A stretch of DNA of 64,000 bases from Ohtaekwangia sp036503775 (GTDB taxonomy: Bacteria > Bacteroidota > Bacteroidia > Cytophagales > Cyclobacteriaceae): NCBI GenBank assembly GCA_036503775.1, contig DASXWH010000188.1, positions 1-64,000 on the forward strand. The letters run 5' to 3'. Positions 24,707-33,852 of the stretch are shown here, one piece after another. The notes under the pieces were generated by a model. It worked only from the letters and a program-made list of their open reading frames with translations. It was not told the origin of the DNA and did not search any database. Numbering within the stretch: position 1 is the first letter of the stretch; the number at the start of each line of letters is the position of its first letter. A program made the position numbers and the translations under genes.

Positions 24707-27217
24707 GTGCGTAACGTCCTGAGTAGAATAGTCCCTGTAGTTTTTCTGGGTTTCTTTTTTTTGGCATTTCTGCCGTCAGCATTTTCTCAGACCATCACCA
24801 TAAAGGGGAAAATCACAGACTCCAATTCGGGTGACCCGATACCTTTTGTGAACATTCTTCTTAAAGGTACCAGCGTAGGGACAACCACTGATTTTGATGG
24901 GAACTATACCGTAAAAACTACCCTTTCGTCAGACTCCCTGGTGGCATCGTACATCGGATACCGCTCAAAATCAAAAGCCGTAACACGGGAGGCTAATCAG
25001 ACAATCAATTTTCAACTGGAAGAAAATGTTACTAACCTTCAGGAGATAGTCGTTTTGTCAGGAGAGAACCCAGCCTTTGAAATATTACGCAGAGTGGTTC
25101 GTAACAAAAGCGAAAATGACAAACGGAAGTTGTCAGCCTATGAATATGACACCTACACCAAAATTGAAATTGACGTAGATAATATCTCAGAGAAACTTCG
25201 TGAAAAGAAAATCATGAAGAAAATTGCTCAGGTGCTGGACAGTGTAGACCGGCTTGCAGGCGAAGATGGCAAACCCATATTGCCGATGTTTATTTCGGAA
25301 AGTGTTTCTAAGTTTTATTTTCGGGATAATCCCCAGTTAAAGTATGAGCACATTCTTAAAACAAAGATCAGCGGAGTGGGAGTTGAGGATGGAACCTTAG
25401 TGACACAACTTGTAGGATCATCATTTCAGGAATATAACTTTTACCAGAACTGGTTGAATATTCTGGGCAAGGATTTTGTCTCACCCATCGCAGATGGGTG
25501 GCGAATTTATTATGAATATGATCTTACTGACAGTTTATATGTTGGTGGTGAGTACTGTTACCGGTTGGACTTCTTCCCTAAAAGTCCGCAGGATCTTGCC
25601 TTTACAGGCACCGTATGGATCACCAAAGCTGACTATGCCCTGAAACAGGTTGATGCGACAGTAGGCAAACAGGCCAACCTCAATTTCATAGAAAAAATAA
25701 AAATTCAGCAGGAGCTGGAAGCTACAGAAGAAGGTGCCTGGCTTCCGGTAAAGAACCGTGTGCTGATTGATGTTGGTGAATTGACCAATACTTCAGCTGG
25801 TATGCTGGCCAAGTTCTATACATCAAACAAAAACTTTGTTGTCAACAAGCCTCGCGATCCGGTGTTTTATAAACATCCGATCGTCATGGCCGAAGATGCA
25901 CGGTTGAATGAAGACGAAGATCATTGGGATACGTTACGCCATGAGCCGTTGAGCGAGAGTGAAAGGAATGTCTATAAAATGATTGACACCCTGCAGAACA
26001 TTCCTATTGTCAAGACATACATTGACATCATCAAAATTGTAGTGGATGGATATTATGATGCTGGCAAGATTTACATTGGGCCGTATGTAGGGCTTTTGGC
26101 CTACAACAATATTGAAGGGCTCCGCATTCAATCCGGGTTTAAGACCAGTATCGATTTCAGTAACAAGTGGGTGCTGCGTGGCCAGTTGGGTTATGGTTTT
26201 GGTGATCAGAAAGTAAAGTACTCAGGTTCTATTCAGCATATTTTGTCGCGCGAAAGATGGACAACCCTTACGTTTCGGGCGCGAAGTGATATCGGCCGGG
26301 TGGGTATTGACGATGAAATACTTTCGGATAATTTCCTTTTCCTGGCTGCACAACGCTGGGGTAATTTCAGGAGAGGATATTACTATGATGAATCGCGCCT
26401 TAACTTCCAGCGTGAGTTGTTCAGAGGCTTTACCCAGCGCGTGGCCTTTAAGTACCTTACCTTCAGACCAACATTCAACTTCGGTTATATAAGTCAGGGG
26501 GAAGGAAGTTCAAGCGATACCTTATCAAACTATGAAACCGCTGAGCTTATTATCGAATCAAGGTTTGCACGGGATGAACTATTTATCCAGGATGATAACG
26601 ACCGGATCAGTCTGGGTACCTCCAAATGGCCTATCGTTACCCTTCGTTATACCCGTGGATTTAAAGGTGTCATCGACAGTGACTTTGACTATACCAAGCT
26701 GAGGATGTCGGTCTATAAACGGATCCGCGTTGGGCCATTGGGAACCGGGTATCTAAATGTTACGGGAGAATACACATTTGGAGCCGTTCCGTATCCACTG
26801 CTTTCCCCACATATCGGAAACGAAACTCCGATCTATACTTCCGTTACCTTTAACCTGATGGACTTCGGTGAATTTGTCAGTGATCGCTATGCGGCATTGC
26901 AATATCAACATCACTTTGAAGGGTTTTTACTGAATCGTATTCCATTGATGCGAAAGCTGAAATGGAGACTGGTTGGTTCCTTCAATATGATCTATGGTGG
27001 CATGACTTCTGAAAACCAGGCTCTGATTCCTGTTGATGAGGATAAATACATGCCAGTGGGTTTTCTGGAACACAACAAACCATATATAGAAATGGGCTAC
27101 GGGGTAGAGAATATCTTTAAGTTTTTCAGGGTGGACTTTGTTCACCGGTTAAGCTACCTGGATAACCCGGACACCCGGAAGTTCGGGATACTTTTTAGTT
27201 TCCATTTTAACTTATAA
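24707..27217 (+). CDS. DUF5686/carboxypeptidase-regulatory-like outer-membrane barrel protein
   Basis: 836 residues with a GTG start, supported by the signal peptide (FLGFFFLAFLPSAFSQ) beginning within the first 15 residues. A carboxypeptidase-D regulatory-like domain follows (about 30-115: KGKITDSNSGDPIPFVNILL and TDFDGNYTV). The middle is the DUF5686 region, and the C-terminal half is an amphipathic beta-barrel ending FGILFSFHFNL with a terminal aromatic/hydrophobic signature. It resembles TonB-dependent receptor relatives but lacks a plug domain. Its role in the outer membrane is unknown. Confidence 0.88.
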   Translation: MRNVLSRIVPVVFLGFFFLAFLPSAFSQTITIKGKITDSNSGDPIPFVNILLKGTSVGTTTDFDGNYTVKTTLSSDSLVASYIGYRSKSKAVTREANQTINFQLEENVTNLQEIVVLSGENPAFEILRRVVRNKSENDKRKLSAYEYDTYTKIEIDVDNISEKLREKKIMKKIAQVLDSVDRLAGEDGKPILPMFISESVSKFYFRDNPQLKYEHILKTKISGVGVEDGTLVTQLVGSSFQEYNFYQNWLNILGKDFVSPIADGWRIYYEYDLTDSLYVGGEYCYRLDFFPKSPQDLAFTGTVWITKADYALKQVDATVGKQANLNFIEKIKIQQELEATEEGAWLPVKNRVLIDVGELTNTSAGMLAKFYTSNKNFVVNKPRDPVFYKHPIVMAEDARLNEDEDHWDTLRHEPLSESERNVYKMIDTLQNIPIVKTYIDIIKIVVDGYYDAGKIYIGPYVGLLAYNNIEGLRIQSGFKTSIDFSNKWVLRGQLGYGFGDQKVKYSGSIQHILSRERWTTLTFRARSDIGRVGIDDEILSDNFLFLAAQRWGNFRRGYYYDESRLNFQRELFRGFTQRVAFKYLTFRPTFNFGYISQGEGSSSDTLSNYETAELIIESRFARDELFIQDDNDRISLGTSKWPIVTLRYTRGFKGVIDSDFDYTKLRMSVYKRIRVGPLGTGYLNVTGEYTFGAVPYPLLSPHIGNETPIYTSVTFNLMDFGEFVSDRYAALQYQHHFEGFLLNRIPLMRKLKWRLVGSFNMIYGGMTSENQALIPVDEDKYMPVGFLEHNKPYIEMGYGVENIFKFFRVDFVHRLSYLDNPDTRKFGILFSFHFNL

Positions 27218-27255
27218 GTTTATCCTTACTGTGTGAAGCTTTCGTCTTCTTTACC

Positions 27256-27280
27256 CATATTTGCAGCCGGATTAATTTTG
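27256..27280 (+). promoter_or_regulatory. Candidate thrS promoter region with two -7-like boxes
   Basis: CATATTTG (27256-27263) has TGTG 20 bases upstream as a possible -33 element; TAATTTTG (27273-27280) is a better -7 match and ends 15 bases before the ATG but has no -33. Which one is used is unclear. The 12-mer ATATTTGCAGCC at 27257 recurs in front of infC. Confidence 0.45.
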
Positions 27281-27295
27281 TAGTTTAATTCAGTT

Positions 27296-29230
27296 ATGAA
27301 TGTAAAGATTTCTCTTCCTGACGGAAGTGTTCGGGAATATCCCCGAGGAGTGAAGGGTTCTGAGATAGCCTCAAGCATCAGTGAAGGTTTAGCAAGAGTA
27401 GCGTTGGCCATCGAGGTCAATGGTGAAGTGCGCGACCTGGCACGCCCCATCGAGCAGGATGCTTCTATTAAAATTTTGACGTGGAACGACAAAGGTGGTA
27501 AATCCACTTTCTGGCACTCGTCCGCTCACCTCTTGGCAGAAGCACTGGAAGTATTGTATCCGGGTGTAAAATTCGGGGCAGGCCCGGCTATCGAAAACGG
27601 TTTTTATTATGATGTAGACCTGGGAGGGAGACCATTCGGTGATGATGATCTTTTGGCACTCGAAAATAAGATGAAAGAGCTCGCCAAAAAGGATAGTGCC
27701 TATGTTCGGTCGGATGTATCAAAAGCGGATGCGCTGAAGTACTTCACTGAAAAGGGTGATGAGTATAAACTTGAACTGATCAATGATCTTCAGGACGGAA
27801 CCATCACATTTTATAAGCAAGGTGATTTCACCGATCTGTGTCGTGGCCCTCATATTCCGAACACCGGATTTTTAAAGGCCATTAAGCTGCTCAACGTAGC
27901 CGGTGCCTATTGGCGGAATAATCAGAACAACAAGATGCTTACCCGTATCTACGGGATCACTTTTCCAAAAGCCAAAGAGCTGGAGGAATATCTTCATGTG
28001 CAGGAAGAGGCTAAGAAGCGTGATCACCGTAAACTCGGAAAGGAACTGGATTTGTTTGCCTTCTCCGAAAAAGTAGGTATGGGACTTCCCCTTTGGTTAC
28101 CGAAGGGAACAATTCTGCGTGAGCGCCTCGAGCAGTTCATGCGGAGAGCACAGATAAAGGCAGGTTATGATCCGGTGGTAACACCACACATCGGTGGTAA
28201 GTCGTTATACGTCACTTCCGGGCATTATGAAAAATATGGAAAGGATTCCTTTCAGCCTATTCACACTCCGGATGAAAATGAAGAGTTCCTGTTAAAGCCG
28301 ATGAACTGCCCTCACCATTGTGAGATCTATAAGACAAGGCCACGCTCATACCGTGATTTGCCCATCCGGCTTGCAGAGTTTGGAACGGTATACCGGTATG
28401 AACAAAGCGGGGAACTTCATGGCCTCACGCGTGTAAGAGGATTTACCCAGGACGATGCACATATCTTTTGCCGGCCTGATCAGGTGAAGGAGGAGTTCAT
28501 TAAAGTGATTGACCTTGTTCTGCATGTTTTTAACTCACTTGGATTTGAAAACTACACTGCGCAGGTATCGCTGAGAGACCCAGCTAATAAGCAAAAGTAT
28601 ATTGGCGAGGATCACCTGTGGGATAAGGCTGAGAAAGAGATCCAGGAAGCGGCAGACGAACGGGGCCTTAAAACGGTAGCCGTTCAGGGTGAGGCAGCCT
28701 TCTATGGTCCGAAGCTCGACTTTATGGTCAGGGATGCTCTGGGCAGAAGCTGGCAATTGGGAACTATCCAGGTTGACTATCAGCTCCCGCAGCGATTTGA
28801 ACTGGAGTATGTTGGATCAGATAACCAAAAGCATACCCCGGTAATGATTCACAGGGCGCCATTTGGCTCTTTGGAGAGGTTTATTGCCGTGCTGATCGAG
28901 CATTGTGCCGGAAACTTTCCGCTTTGGCTGGCACCAGACCAGATTGCCGTAATGCCTATTTCAGAGCGTTTCAACGACTATGCTAAGGTGGTCTATGATA
29001 AGCTTAAAGCTCAGGATATCAGAGGATTACTTGATGACCGGGACGAAAAAATTGGTCGTAAGATTCGCGATGCCGAGACCCGGAAGATTCCTTACATGCT
29101 TATTGTGGGGGAAAAAGAAGTGGCCGAAAACAAGGTAGCGGTAAGGCGGCACGGGCTGGGTGATCAGGGTAGCGTACTTTTGGAGGAATTTGTAGACACT
29201 TTCAGGAAAGATTGTGCAGCTCCAAACTGA
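27296..29230 (+). CDS. thrS: Threonine-tRNA ligase
   Basis: 644 residues. TGS domain (about 1-60, starting MNVKISLPDGSVREYPRGV), the editing-domain histidine motif HSSAHLLAEAL, then the class II catalytic core. Zinc ligands are in MNCPHHCEIY; motif 2 is in RLAEFGTVYRYEQSGELHGL; motif 3 is in HRAPFGSLERFIAVLIEH. A C-terminal anticodon-binding domain follows from about residue 545. Complete, no anomalies. It is followed by the infC operon, with an apparent separate promoter between. Confidence 0.97.
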   Translation: MNVKISLPDGSVREYPRGVKGSEIASSISEGLARVALAIEVNGEVRDLARPIEQDASIKILTWNDKGGKSTFWHSSAHLLAEALEVLYPGVKFGAGPAIENGFYYDVDLGGRPFGDDDLLALENKMKELAKKDSAYVRSDVSKADALKYFTEKGDEYKLELINDLQDGTITFYKQGDFTDLCRGPHIPNTGFLKAIKLLNVAGAYWRNNQNNKMLTRIYGITFPKAKELEEYLHVQEEAKKRDHRKLGKELDLFAFSEKVGMGLPLWLPKGTILRERLEQFMRRAQIKAGYDPVVTPHIGGKSLYVTSGHYEKYGKDSFQPIHTPDENEEFLLKPMNCPHHCEIYKTRPRSYRDLPIRLAEFGTVYRYEQSGELHGLTRVRGFTQDDAHIFCRPDQVKEEFIKVIDLVLHVFNSLGFENYTAQVSLRDPANKQKYIGEDHLWDKAEKEIQEAADERGLKTVAVQGEAAFYGPKLDFMVRDALGRSWQLGTIQVDYQLPQRFELEYVGSDNQKHTPVMIHRAPFGSLERFIAVLIEHCAGNFPLWLAPDQIAVMPISERFNDYAKVVYDKLKAQDIRGLLDDRDEKIGRKIRDAETRKIPYMLIVGEKEVAENKVAVRRHGLGDQGSVLLEEFVDTFRKDCAAPN

Positions 29231-29233
29231 TAT

Positions 29234-29263
29234 TTTGAAAGATAGAAAATATAGCGATATTTG
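29234..29263 (+). promoter_or_regulatory. Promoter of infC-rpmI-rplT
   Basis: TTTG (29234-29237), an 18-base spacer and GATATTTG (29256-29263), one mismatch from TAnnTTTG. It begins just after the thrS stop and would start transcription near 29270, directly at the leader hairpin. Confidence 0.6.
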
Positions 29264-29268
29264 CAGCC

Positions 29269-29297
29269 CTGTCAGCAAGCCTGGCAGTGTTTTTTGG
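29269..29297 (+). promoter_or_regulatory. Terminator-like attenuator hairpin in the infC leader
   Basis: CTGTCA (29269-29274) pairs with TGGCAG (29282-29287), one G-U pair, loop GCAAGCC, followed by TGTTTTTTGG. The T-run and position between the promoter and the infC start suggest transcription attenuation, as known for infC operons in other phyla (with L20 or IF-3 as effectors). Confidence 0.45.
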
Positions 29298-29315
29298 ACT
29301 TAAACATCATCAGTT

Positions 29316-29894
29316 ATCAACAGTAGCACTAACAGACCCAGTAGTTTTAACAGACCCGTTAGGAGGGGACCACAGAAACCAGAAGAGCCGTATCGTATTA
29401 ACGAAAGGATAACGGCACCAAAAGTTAGGGTGGTAGGAGAGAACATTAAGGTAGATGTTTACCCGATCCAACAGGCTATTCGCCTGGCGCAGGAGCAGGG
29501 ACTCGATCTGGTTGAAATTTCTCCCAACGCTGATCCTCCGGTTTGTAAGGTTGTTGATTATTCGAAGTTTAAGTACGAACAAAAGAAGAAGCAGAAGGAG
29601 ATAAAGGCAAAGACTGTAAAAGTTGTAATCAAGGAGATCCGTTTCGGACCTAATACCGATGATCACGACTTTAACTTTAAGCTCAAACATGCGATTAGCT
29701 TTTTGCAGGAAGGTGCTAAAGTAAAAGCAACAGTTTTCTTCGCAGGTAGATCAATCGTGTATAAGGAACGGGGCGAAATTCTGTTATTGAAATTTGCTCA
29801 GCTTTTGGAAGAACACGGTAAGGTAGAACAAATGCCTAAGCTTGAAGGTAAGCGTATGAGCATGATGGTTATGCCTAAAGCTGGAAAGAAATAG
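29316..29894 (+). CDS. infC: Translation initiation factor IF-3, probable AUC start
   Basis: 192 residues if started at ATC 29316. The frame is open from an in-frame TAA at 29301 and reads NSSTNRPSSFNRPVRRG, then PYRINERITAPKVRVVGENI, which is the conserved IF-3 N-terminal domain. No ATG, GTG or TTG occurs in frame before GTG 29430, and that GTG would remove the first part of the N-terminal domain. Atypical start codons (AUU in E. coli) are a known autoregulatory feature of infC. ATC at 29316 is the best candidate by length, but ACA/ATT codons cannot be excluded. IF-3 keeps ribosomal subunits apart and checks start codons. Confidence 0.88.
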   Translation: MNSSTNRPSSFNRPVRRGPQKPEEPYRINERITAPKVRVVGENIKVDVYPIQQAIRLAQEQGLDLVEISPNADPPVCKVVDYSKFKYEQKKKQKEIKAKTVKVVIKEIRFGPNTDDHDFNFKLKHAISFLQEGAKVKATVFFAGRSIVYKERGEILLLKFAQLLEEHGKVEQMPKLEGKRMSMMVMPKAGKK

Positions 29895-29912
29895 TAGTTT
29901 AATTTTTATATC

Positions 29913-30107
29913 ATGCCTAAGTTAAAAACAAAATCAGGAGCCAAGAAACGCTTTAAAGTGACTGGCACTGGTAAGATTAAGCATAAGCGTGCTTTTAAAA
30001 ATCATATCCTGACTAAGAAGGAAACCAAACAAAAAAGAAGACTTGGTAACAAGTCATTGGTTGCCAAGTCAGATATGAACAATGTGAAAGCAATGCTTAT
30101 TCTGTAA
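29913..30107 (+). CDS. rpmI: 50S ribosomal protein L35
   Basis: 64 residues, MPKLKTKSGAKKRFKVTGTG at the start, matching L35 throughout, with the basic run KHKRAFKNHILTKK. It is a small basic protein of the large subunit. It lies 18 bases after infC and before rplT, the standard operon order. Confidence 0.96.
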   Translation: MPKLKTKSGAKKRFKVTGTGKIKHKRAFKNHILTKKETKQKRRLGNKSLVAKSDMNNVKAMLIL

Positions 30108-30187
30108 TGGTTTAATGTTTAACCCGGATGCTGGCCTGAAGTTTCCCCTGAACAAGGAACGCCATCAACCAAAAAATGTAAAGTAAA

Positions 30188-30532
30188 ATGCCAAGATCAG
30201 TAAACAATGTAGCTTCAAGAGCAAAACGTAAGCGCATCTTGAAGTTGGCCAAAGGGTTCTTTGGTCGCAAGAAGAATGTATGGACAGTAGCGAAGAATGC
30301 TGTCGAAAAAGGTTTAGGTTATGCTTACCGTGACCGTAAACAAAAGAAAAGAGAATTCAGGTCTGTATGGATCGCCCGTATCAACGCGGGAGCTCGTCTT
30401 CATGGTCTTTCCTATTCTGAATTAATGGGTAAGCTTAAGAAGTCAGGAGTAGATTTGAACCGTAAGGTTCTTGCTGACCTGGCAATGAATCACCCCAGTG
30501 CATTTGAGGCGGTGATTAAAAAAGTAAAGTAA
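30188..30532 (+). CDS. rplT: 50S ribosomal protein L20
   Basis: 114 residues, MPRSVNNVASRAKRKRILKL at the start, then GFFGRKKNVWTVAKNAVEK and LAMNHPSAFEAVIKK. L20 binds 23S rRNA early in assembly and in several bacteria represses its own operon. The 80-base gap from rpmI is longer than usual and contains a possible stem (GTTTCC at about 30151 with GGAAC at about 30168); it could hold an L20-binding site, but this is a guess. A strong terminator follows. Confidence 0.96.
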   Translation: MPRSVNNVASRAKRKRILKLAKGFFGRKKNVWTVAKNAVEKGLGYAYRDRKQKKREFRSVWIARINAGARLHGLSYSELMGKLKKSGVDLNRKVLADLAMNHPSAFEAVIKKVK

Positions 30533-30549
30533 GAGTTATCTTATATGAT

Positions 30550-30577
30550 AAAAGGGGGGCTGATCGCCCCCTTTTTG
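30550..30577 (+). terminator. Rho-independent terminator of the infC operon
   Basis: AAAAGGGGGGC faces GCCCCCTTTTT around a TGATC loop: a G/C stem with A-run before and T-run after. It ends the infC-rpmI-rplT transcript. Confidence 0.92.
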
Positions 30578-30610
30578 TTTTAGGGAAAATTACTCTATCT
30601 TAGAAACCAC

Positions 30611-30637
30611 TTTTTGAACTGAGCCTATTTTTTGAAC
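30611..30637 (+). repeat. Direct repeat upstream of the nSTAND gene
   Basis: TTTTTGAAC occurs at 30611-30619 and again at 30629-30637, a period of 18 bases, in the 172-base region before the nSTAND gene. It might be a pair of regulator half-sites. The second copy overlaps a loose -7-like TATTTTTTG. Confidence 0.35.
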
Positions 30638-30704
30638 CGTAACCTGTGTATCACTTAACTTATTGGCTTCCTTTACCTAAATTTCACCTTCGGGAAAGTG
30701 TTTC

Positions 30705-33700
30705 ATGTTGAATCAACCACTTAATAACGAAGGCCAGAAATCAACATCTCCTGCATTGATCGATGTTCAGGTAGAAGGAGAAAATCCTTTTCCAGGTCTG
30801 CGTCCCTTTACCATTGAAGAGTGCCATCTGTTTTTTGGACGAGAGGGGCAGGTGGATGAAATCCTTAATCTAATCTCAAAAAACCGGTTTGTTTCAGTAC
30901 TGGGTTACTCTGGTAGCGGTAAGTCCTCTCTTATGACTTGCGGTCTTATCCCCGTGTTATATGGTGGCTTTGTTACCAATTCAGGACCGCATTGGAATGT
31001 AATTTCCGCCCGCCCGGGAAATTCACCTATTCAAGGACTTACGGATGCTATCGTAAAGTTCATGGTGAATAAAAAGCAGATAAACCCTCAGGATACTCCC
31101 ATTCACAAGGCTATTGTAAACTCCGTGCTTCGCAGCGGACCCAATGGATTGATCGATATTGCCCGATACATCCAGACGAATGAGAAAGAGAATATATTTC
31201 TGCTGATTGACCAGTTTGAAGAGATATTCAGGTACAGGACTGAAGAATCGGGTGAGATCCAGAATGACGGTCAGCTTTTTGTCAGTCTGGTTTTAAATGC
31301 CGTGCAGCAGTCTGATGTATCCGTTTATGCAGCCTTAACCATGCGCTCTGATTTCATTGGAGAGTGTGCTGCCTTTCCCGGATTAACACAGCTTATTAAT
31401 AACAGCAATTATCTCGTCCCGCAGATGAATCGGGAGCAGAAGAAAATTGCTATCGAAGGACCTGTTGCTGTTGCCGGTGGCAAGATTTCGCAGCGTTTGG
31501 TGAAACGGCTCTTGAGCGATATGGGAAACAACCAGGATCAGCTCCCCATTCTTCAACATGCGCTTATGCGCACGTGGGATTATTGGATGGTGAATCGTGA
31601 GCCAGGTGAACCGCTTGATATCAGACATTACAATGCTGTTGGAAAGATATCCGAGGCATTGTCCCAGCACGCCAATGAAGCATACGATGAATTAACCACA
31701 CGCAACAAGGCTATTGCTGAAGTGCTGTTTAAGAATATTACAGAACGCAACCAGGAGAACCGGGGAATGAGGAGACCCTGCCGGCTGGGTTTAATAGCAC
31801 AGTTGGCGGAAGCCAGCGAAGAAGAGGTGATGGATGTGGTGGAGCAGTTTAGAAAACCCGGTCGTTCGTTCCTGATGCCGGGTGCACATGTGTCCCTGAC
31901 CAGTGATTCGATGATTGAACTTTCACACGAAAGTTTGATGCGTATCTGGAACAGGCTTGAAGTATGGGTTGAGGATGAGTTCGAGTCAGCATCCATGTAT
32001 AAGCGTTTGTCTGAAGCCGCTGCCATGTATCAGATTGGCAAAACGGGTTTATGGCGTCCGCCTGATTTACAACTCGCATTAAACTGGCAAAAGAAACAGA
32101 GGCCAACCCGTGAGTGGGGACAACGTTATGATGAAGCCTTTGAACGTGCTGTAGTATTCCTTGACACCAGCCGGATTACCTATGAGGCTGAATTAAAAAA
32201 TCAGGAGATGATGCAGAGGCGCGTACTGCGAAGGACGCGCGTAACAGCAGTCATTTTAGGTATAGCTTTCATTGTCGCGATCCTTTTCTTCGTGTATGCT
32301 TACCTGCAAAAACTTCAGGCCGATACGGACAGGCTTTATGCGGAAACTCAAACCATAGAAGCCAAGAAGCAGCAGGCGGAAGCCTTGAAGCAAAAAACAG
32401 AAGCCGATAAGCAACGTGAATCTGCCCAGAATGCCAGAGACCAGTTGCAAACCTCTCTTCAAACCTTGGAAGATGCTTATGAATTGGTGGAGCGGGAACG
32501 TGATCGTGCTGAGGCTGCTCTTTTGTTTGCTAAAATCGAAGAGGAGCGTGCCGTAGAAGCCGGAGCAAAAGAAAAGATCGCGTTGGAAGAAGCACAGATG
32601 AACCTTGAACTGGCGGAAGCCAACCTGAACTATGCCAACAGTCTTTACTTTCTGACAAAAGCGCAGGAATTGGCTTCGAAAGCAGCCGTAGAGGAAGACG
32701 ATAAACAATTAGCCGGCCTTCAGGCCATGCAAGGGTATATCTACCACAGAAGATATAATGGTAAAACCTATGATCCTTATATCTACCGCGGTCTTTACAG
32801 CGCTATAACCAAGCTGGATAATTCGAATTACAATGCCATGAAGATTCAGGGCCCGCCAAGGGTACACCTGAAATCACTTGTTGTCCCTAAAGGTGGAAAA
32901 GAATTTTATGTTTCAGGAGTTGATGGCCGTGTATACCGTGGTGACTTTCAAAAGCTCACGAATTCGGTCATGAATTTTGCTACCCCTTATCCCAGCAAAG
33001 TAATAGCCATCAGTAATGATCAGTCTGTTCTGGTAAATGGAAGTGACTCAACGTTCATCCAGATATATAATCTTCAAAAGAGCGCTAAAGCTTCAGTAGT
33101 AAAAGGCTTTAGTGGCCCAACCAATGACATTGAGTTCATACCGGGCAGTTCAGATTTTATTGTGGTAAGCGGTGGCAATACAATCTCCAGAGTCACATCG
33201 AGTGGTGAGGCCAGAACACTGGCAAAGCTTCCTTTTGAATTAAAAACAATAACCATAAGTCCGGACGGAAACACGGTGGCCGGTGGAACATGGTCTGGCC
33301 AGGTGGTATTGTTTGACTTAAGAAACAACAATCATAGAGTGTTATTCGATGAAGTATCAAGCCGCATATTATCTATAAAGTATAACCCTTCAGGTACGCA
33401 GCTGGCCTACGGTTTAGAAGATATTGCCAACAAGCGTGGTCTGGTTAAGCTGTATGATTTCGCCTCTGAAAGATCAAGGCAGTTTACGGGACATAAAGCT
33501 GGTGTTAATGATGTTGAGTTCAGCGCGGATGAGAAGTTGCTGGCCAGTGCCGGCCTGGATAAACGACTTCAGTTGTATGTTCTTGAAAATGTTGAAGACC
33601 TGCCGGTAGTAATGGATAATAACAACGGTTATGTATGGGATATCGCCTTTGCAAATGGCTCCGATATATTGATTGCTTCCTGCAGTGAATCTGAAATCAG

Positions 33701-33848
33701 AGTATGGCCGACTGATCCGGCTACACTGGCTGAATTAATATGTCCTAAGATCACCCGAAACATGACACAGGATGAGTGGAAAAGATATGTAGGGAAGGAG
33801 ATCAGTTATGAGAACACATGTATAAATGTATTGATACAACAACGCTGA
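30705..33848 (+). CDS. nSTAND ATPase with membrane helix, coiled coil and WD40 propeller
   Basis: 1,047 residues. The nSTAND NTPase module opens with ENPFPGLRPFTIEECHLFFG; Walker A is GYSGSGKSS (67-75) and Walker B is LLIDQFEE (166-173). A winged-helix/adaptor part runs to about 500, with SHESLMRIWNRLEVWVEDEF. A single membrane helix lies at about 513-534, a charged coiled coil at about 536-645, and WD40-like repeats at about 715-1020 (for example GVNDVEFSADEKLLASAGLD). The likely topology puts the ATPase in the cytoplasm and the propeller in the periplasm. STAND proteins switch from ADP- to ATP-bound oligomers on ligand binding; no effector domain is visible. Three envelope genes follow, the first after four bases. 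Confidence 0.87.
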   Translation: MLNQPLNNEGQKSTSPALIDVQVEGENPFPGLRPFTIEECHLFFGREGQVDEILNLISKNRFVSVLGYSGSGKSSLMTCGLIPVLYGGFVTNSGPHWNVISARPGNSPIQGLTDAIVKFMVNKKQINPQDTPIHKAIVNSVLRSGPNGLIDIARYIQTNEKENIFLLIDQFEEIFRYRTEESGEIQNDGQLFVSLVLNAVQQSDVSVYAALTMRSDFIGECAAFPGLTQLINNSNYLVPQMNREQKKIAIEGPVAVAGGKISQRLVKRLLSDMGNNQDQLPILQHALMRTWDYWMVNREPGEPLDIRHYNAVGKISEALSQHANEAYDELTTRNKAIAEVLFKNITERNQENRGMRRPCRLGLIAQLAEASEEEVMDVVEQFRKPGRSFLMPGAHVSLTSDSMIELSHESLMRIWNRLEVWVEDEFESASMYKRLSEAAAMYQIGKTGLWRPPDLQLALNWQKKQRPTREWGQRYDEAFERAVVFLDTSRITYEAELKNQEMMQRRVLRRTRVTAVILGIAFIVAILFFVYAYLQKLQADTDRLYAETQTIEAKKQQAEALKQKTEADKQRESAQNARDQLQTSLQTLEDAYELVERERDRAEAALLFAKIEEERAVEAGAKEKIALEEAQMNLELAEANLNYANSLYFLTKAQELASKAAVEEDDKQLAGLQAMQGYIYHRRYNGKTYDPYIYRGLYSAITKLDNSNYNAMKIQGPPRVHLKSLVVPKGGKEFYVSGVDGRVYRGDFQKLTNSVMNFATPYPSKVIAISNDQSVLVNGSDSTFIQIYNLQKSAKASVVKGFSGPTNDIEFIPGSSDFIVVSGGNTISRVTSSGEARTLAKLPFELKTITISPDGNTVAGGTWSGQVVLFDLRNNNHRVLFDEVSSRILSIKYNPSGTQLAYGLEDIANKRGLVKLYDFASERSRQFTGHKAGVNDVEFSADEKLLASAGLDKRLQLYVLENVEDLPVVMDNNNGYVWDIAFANGSDILIASCSESEIRVWPTDPATLAELICPKITRNMTQDEWKRYVGKEISYENTCINVLIQQR

Positions 33849-33852
33849 TGGT

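Noticed and set aside
29361..29368. AGGAGGGG, a perfect Shine-Dalgarno-like sequence near infC
   Set aside because: It lies inside the infC frame (coding Arg-Arg-Gly), no start codon follows at a suitable distance, and other genes in the window lack such sequences.
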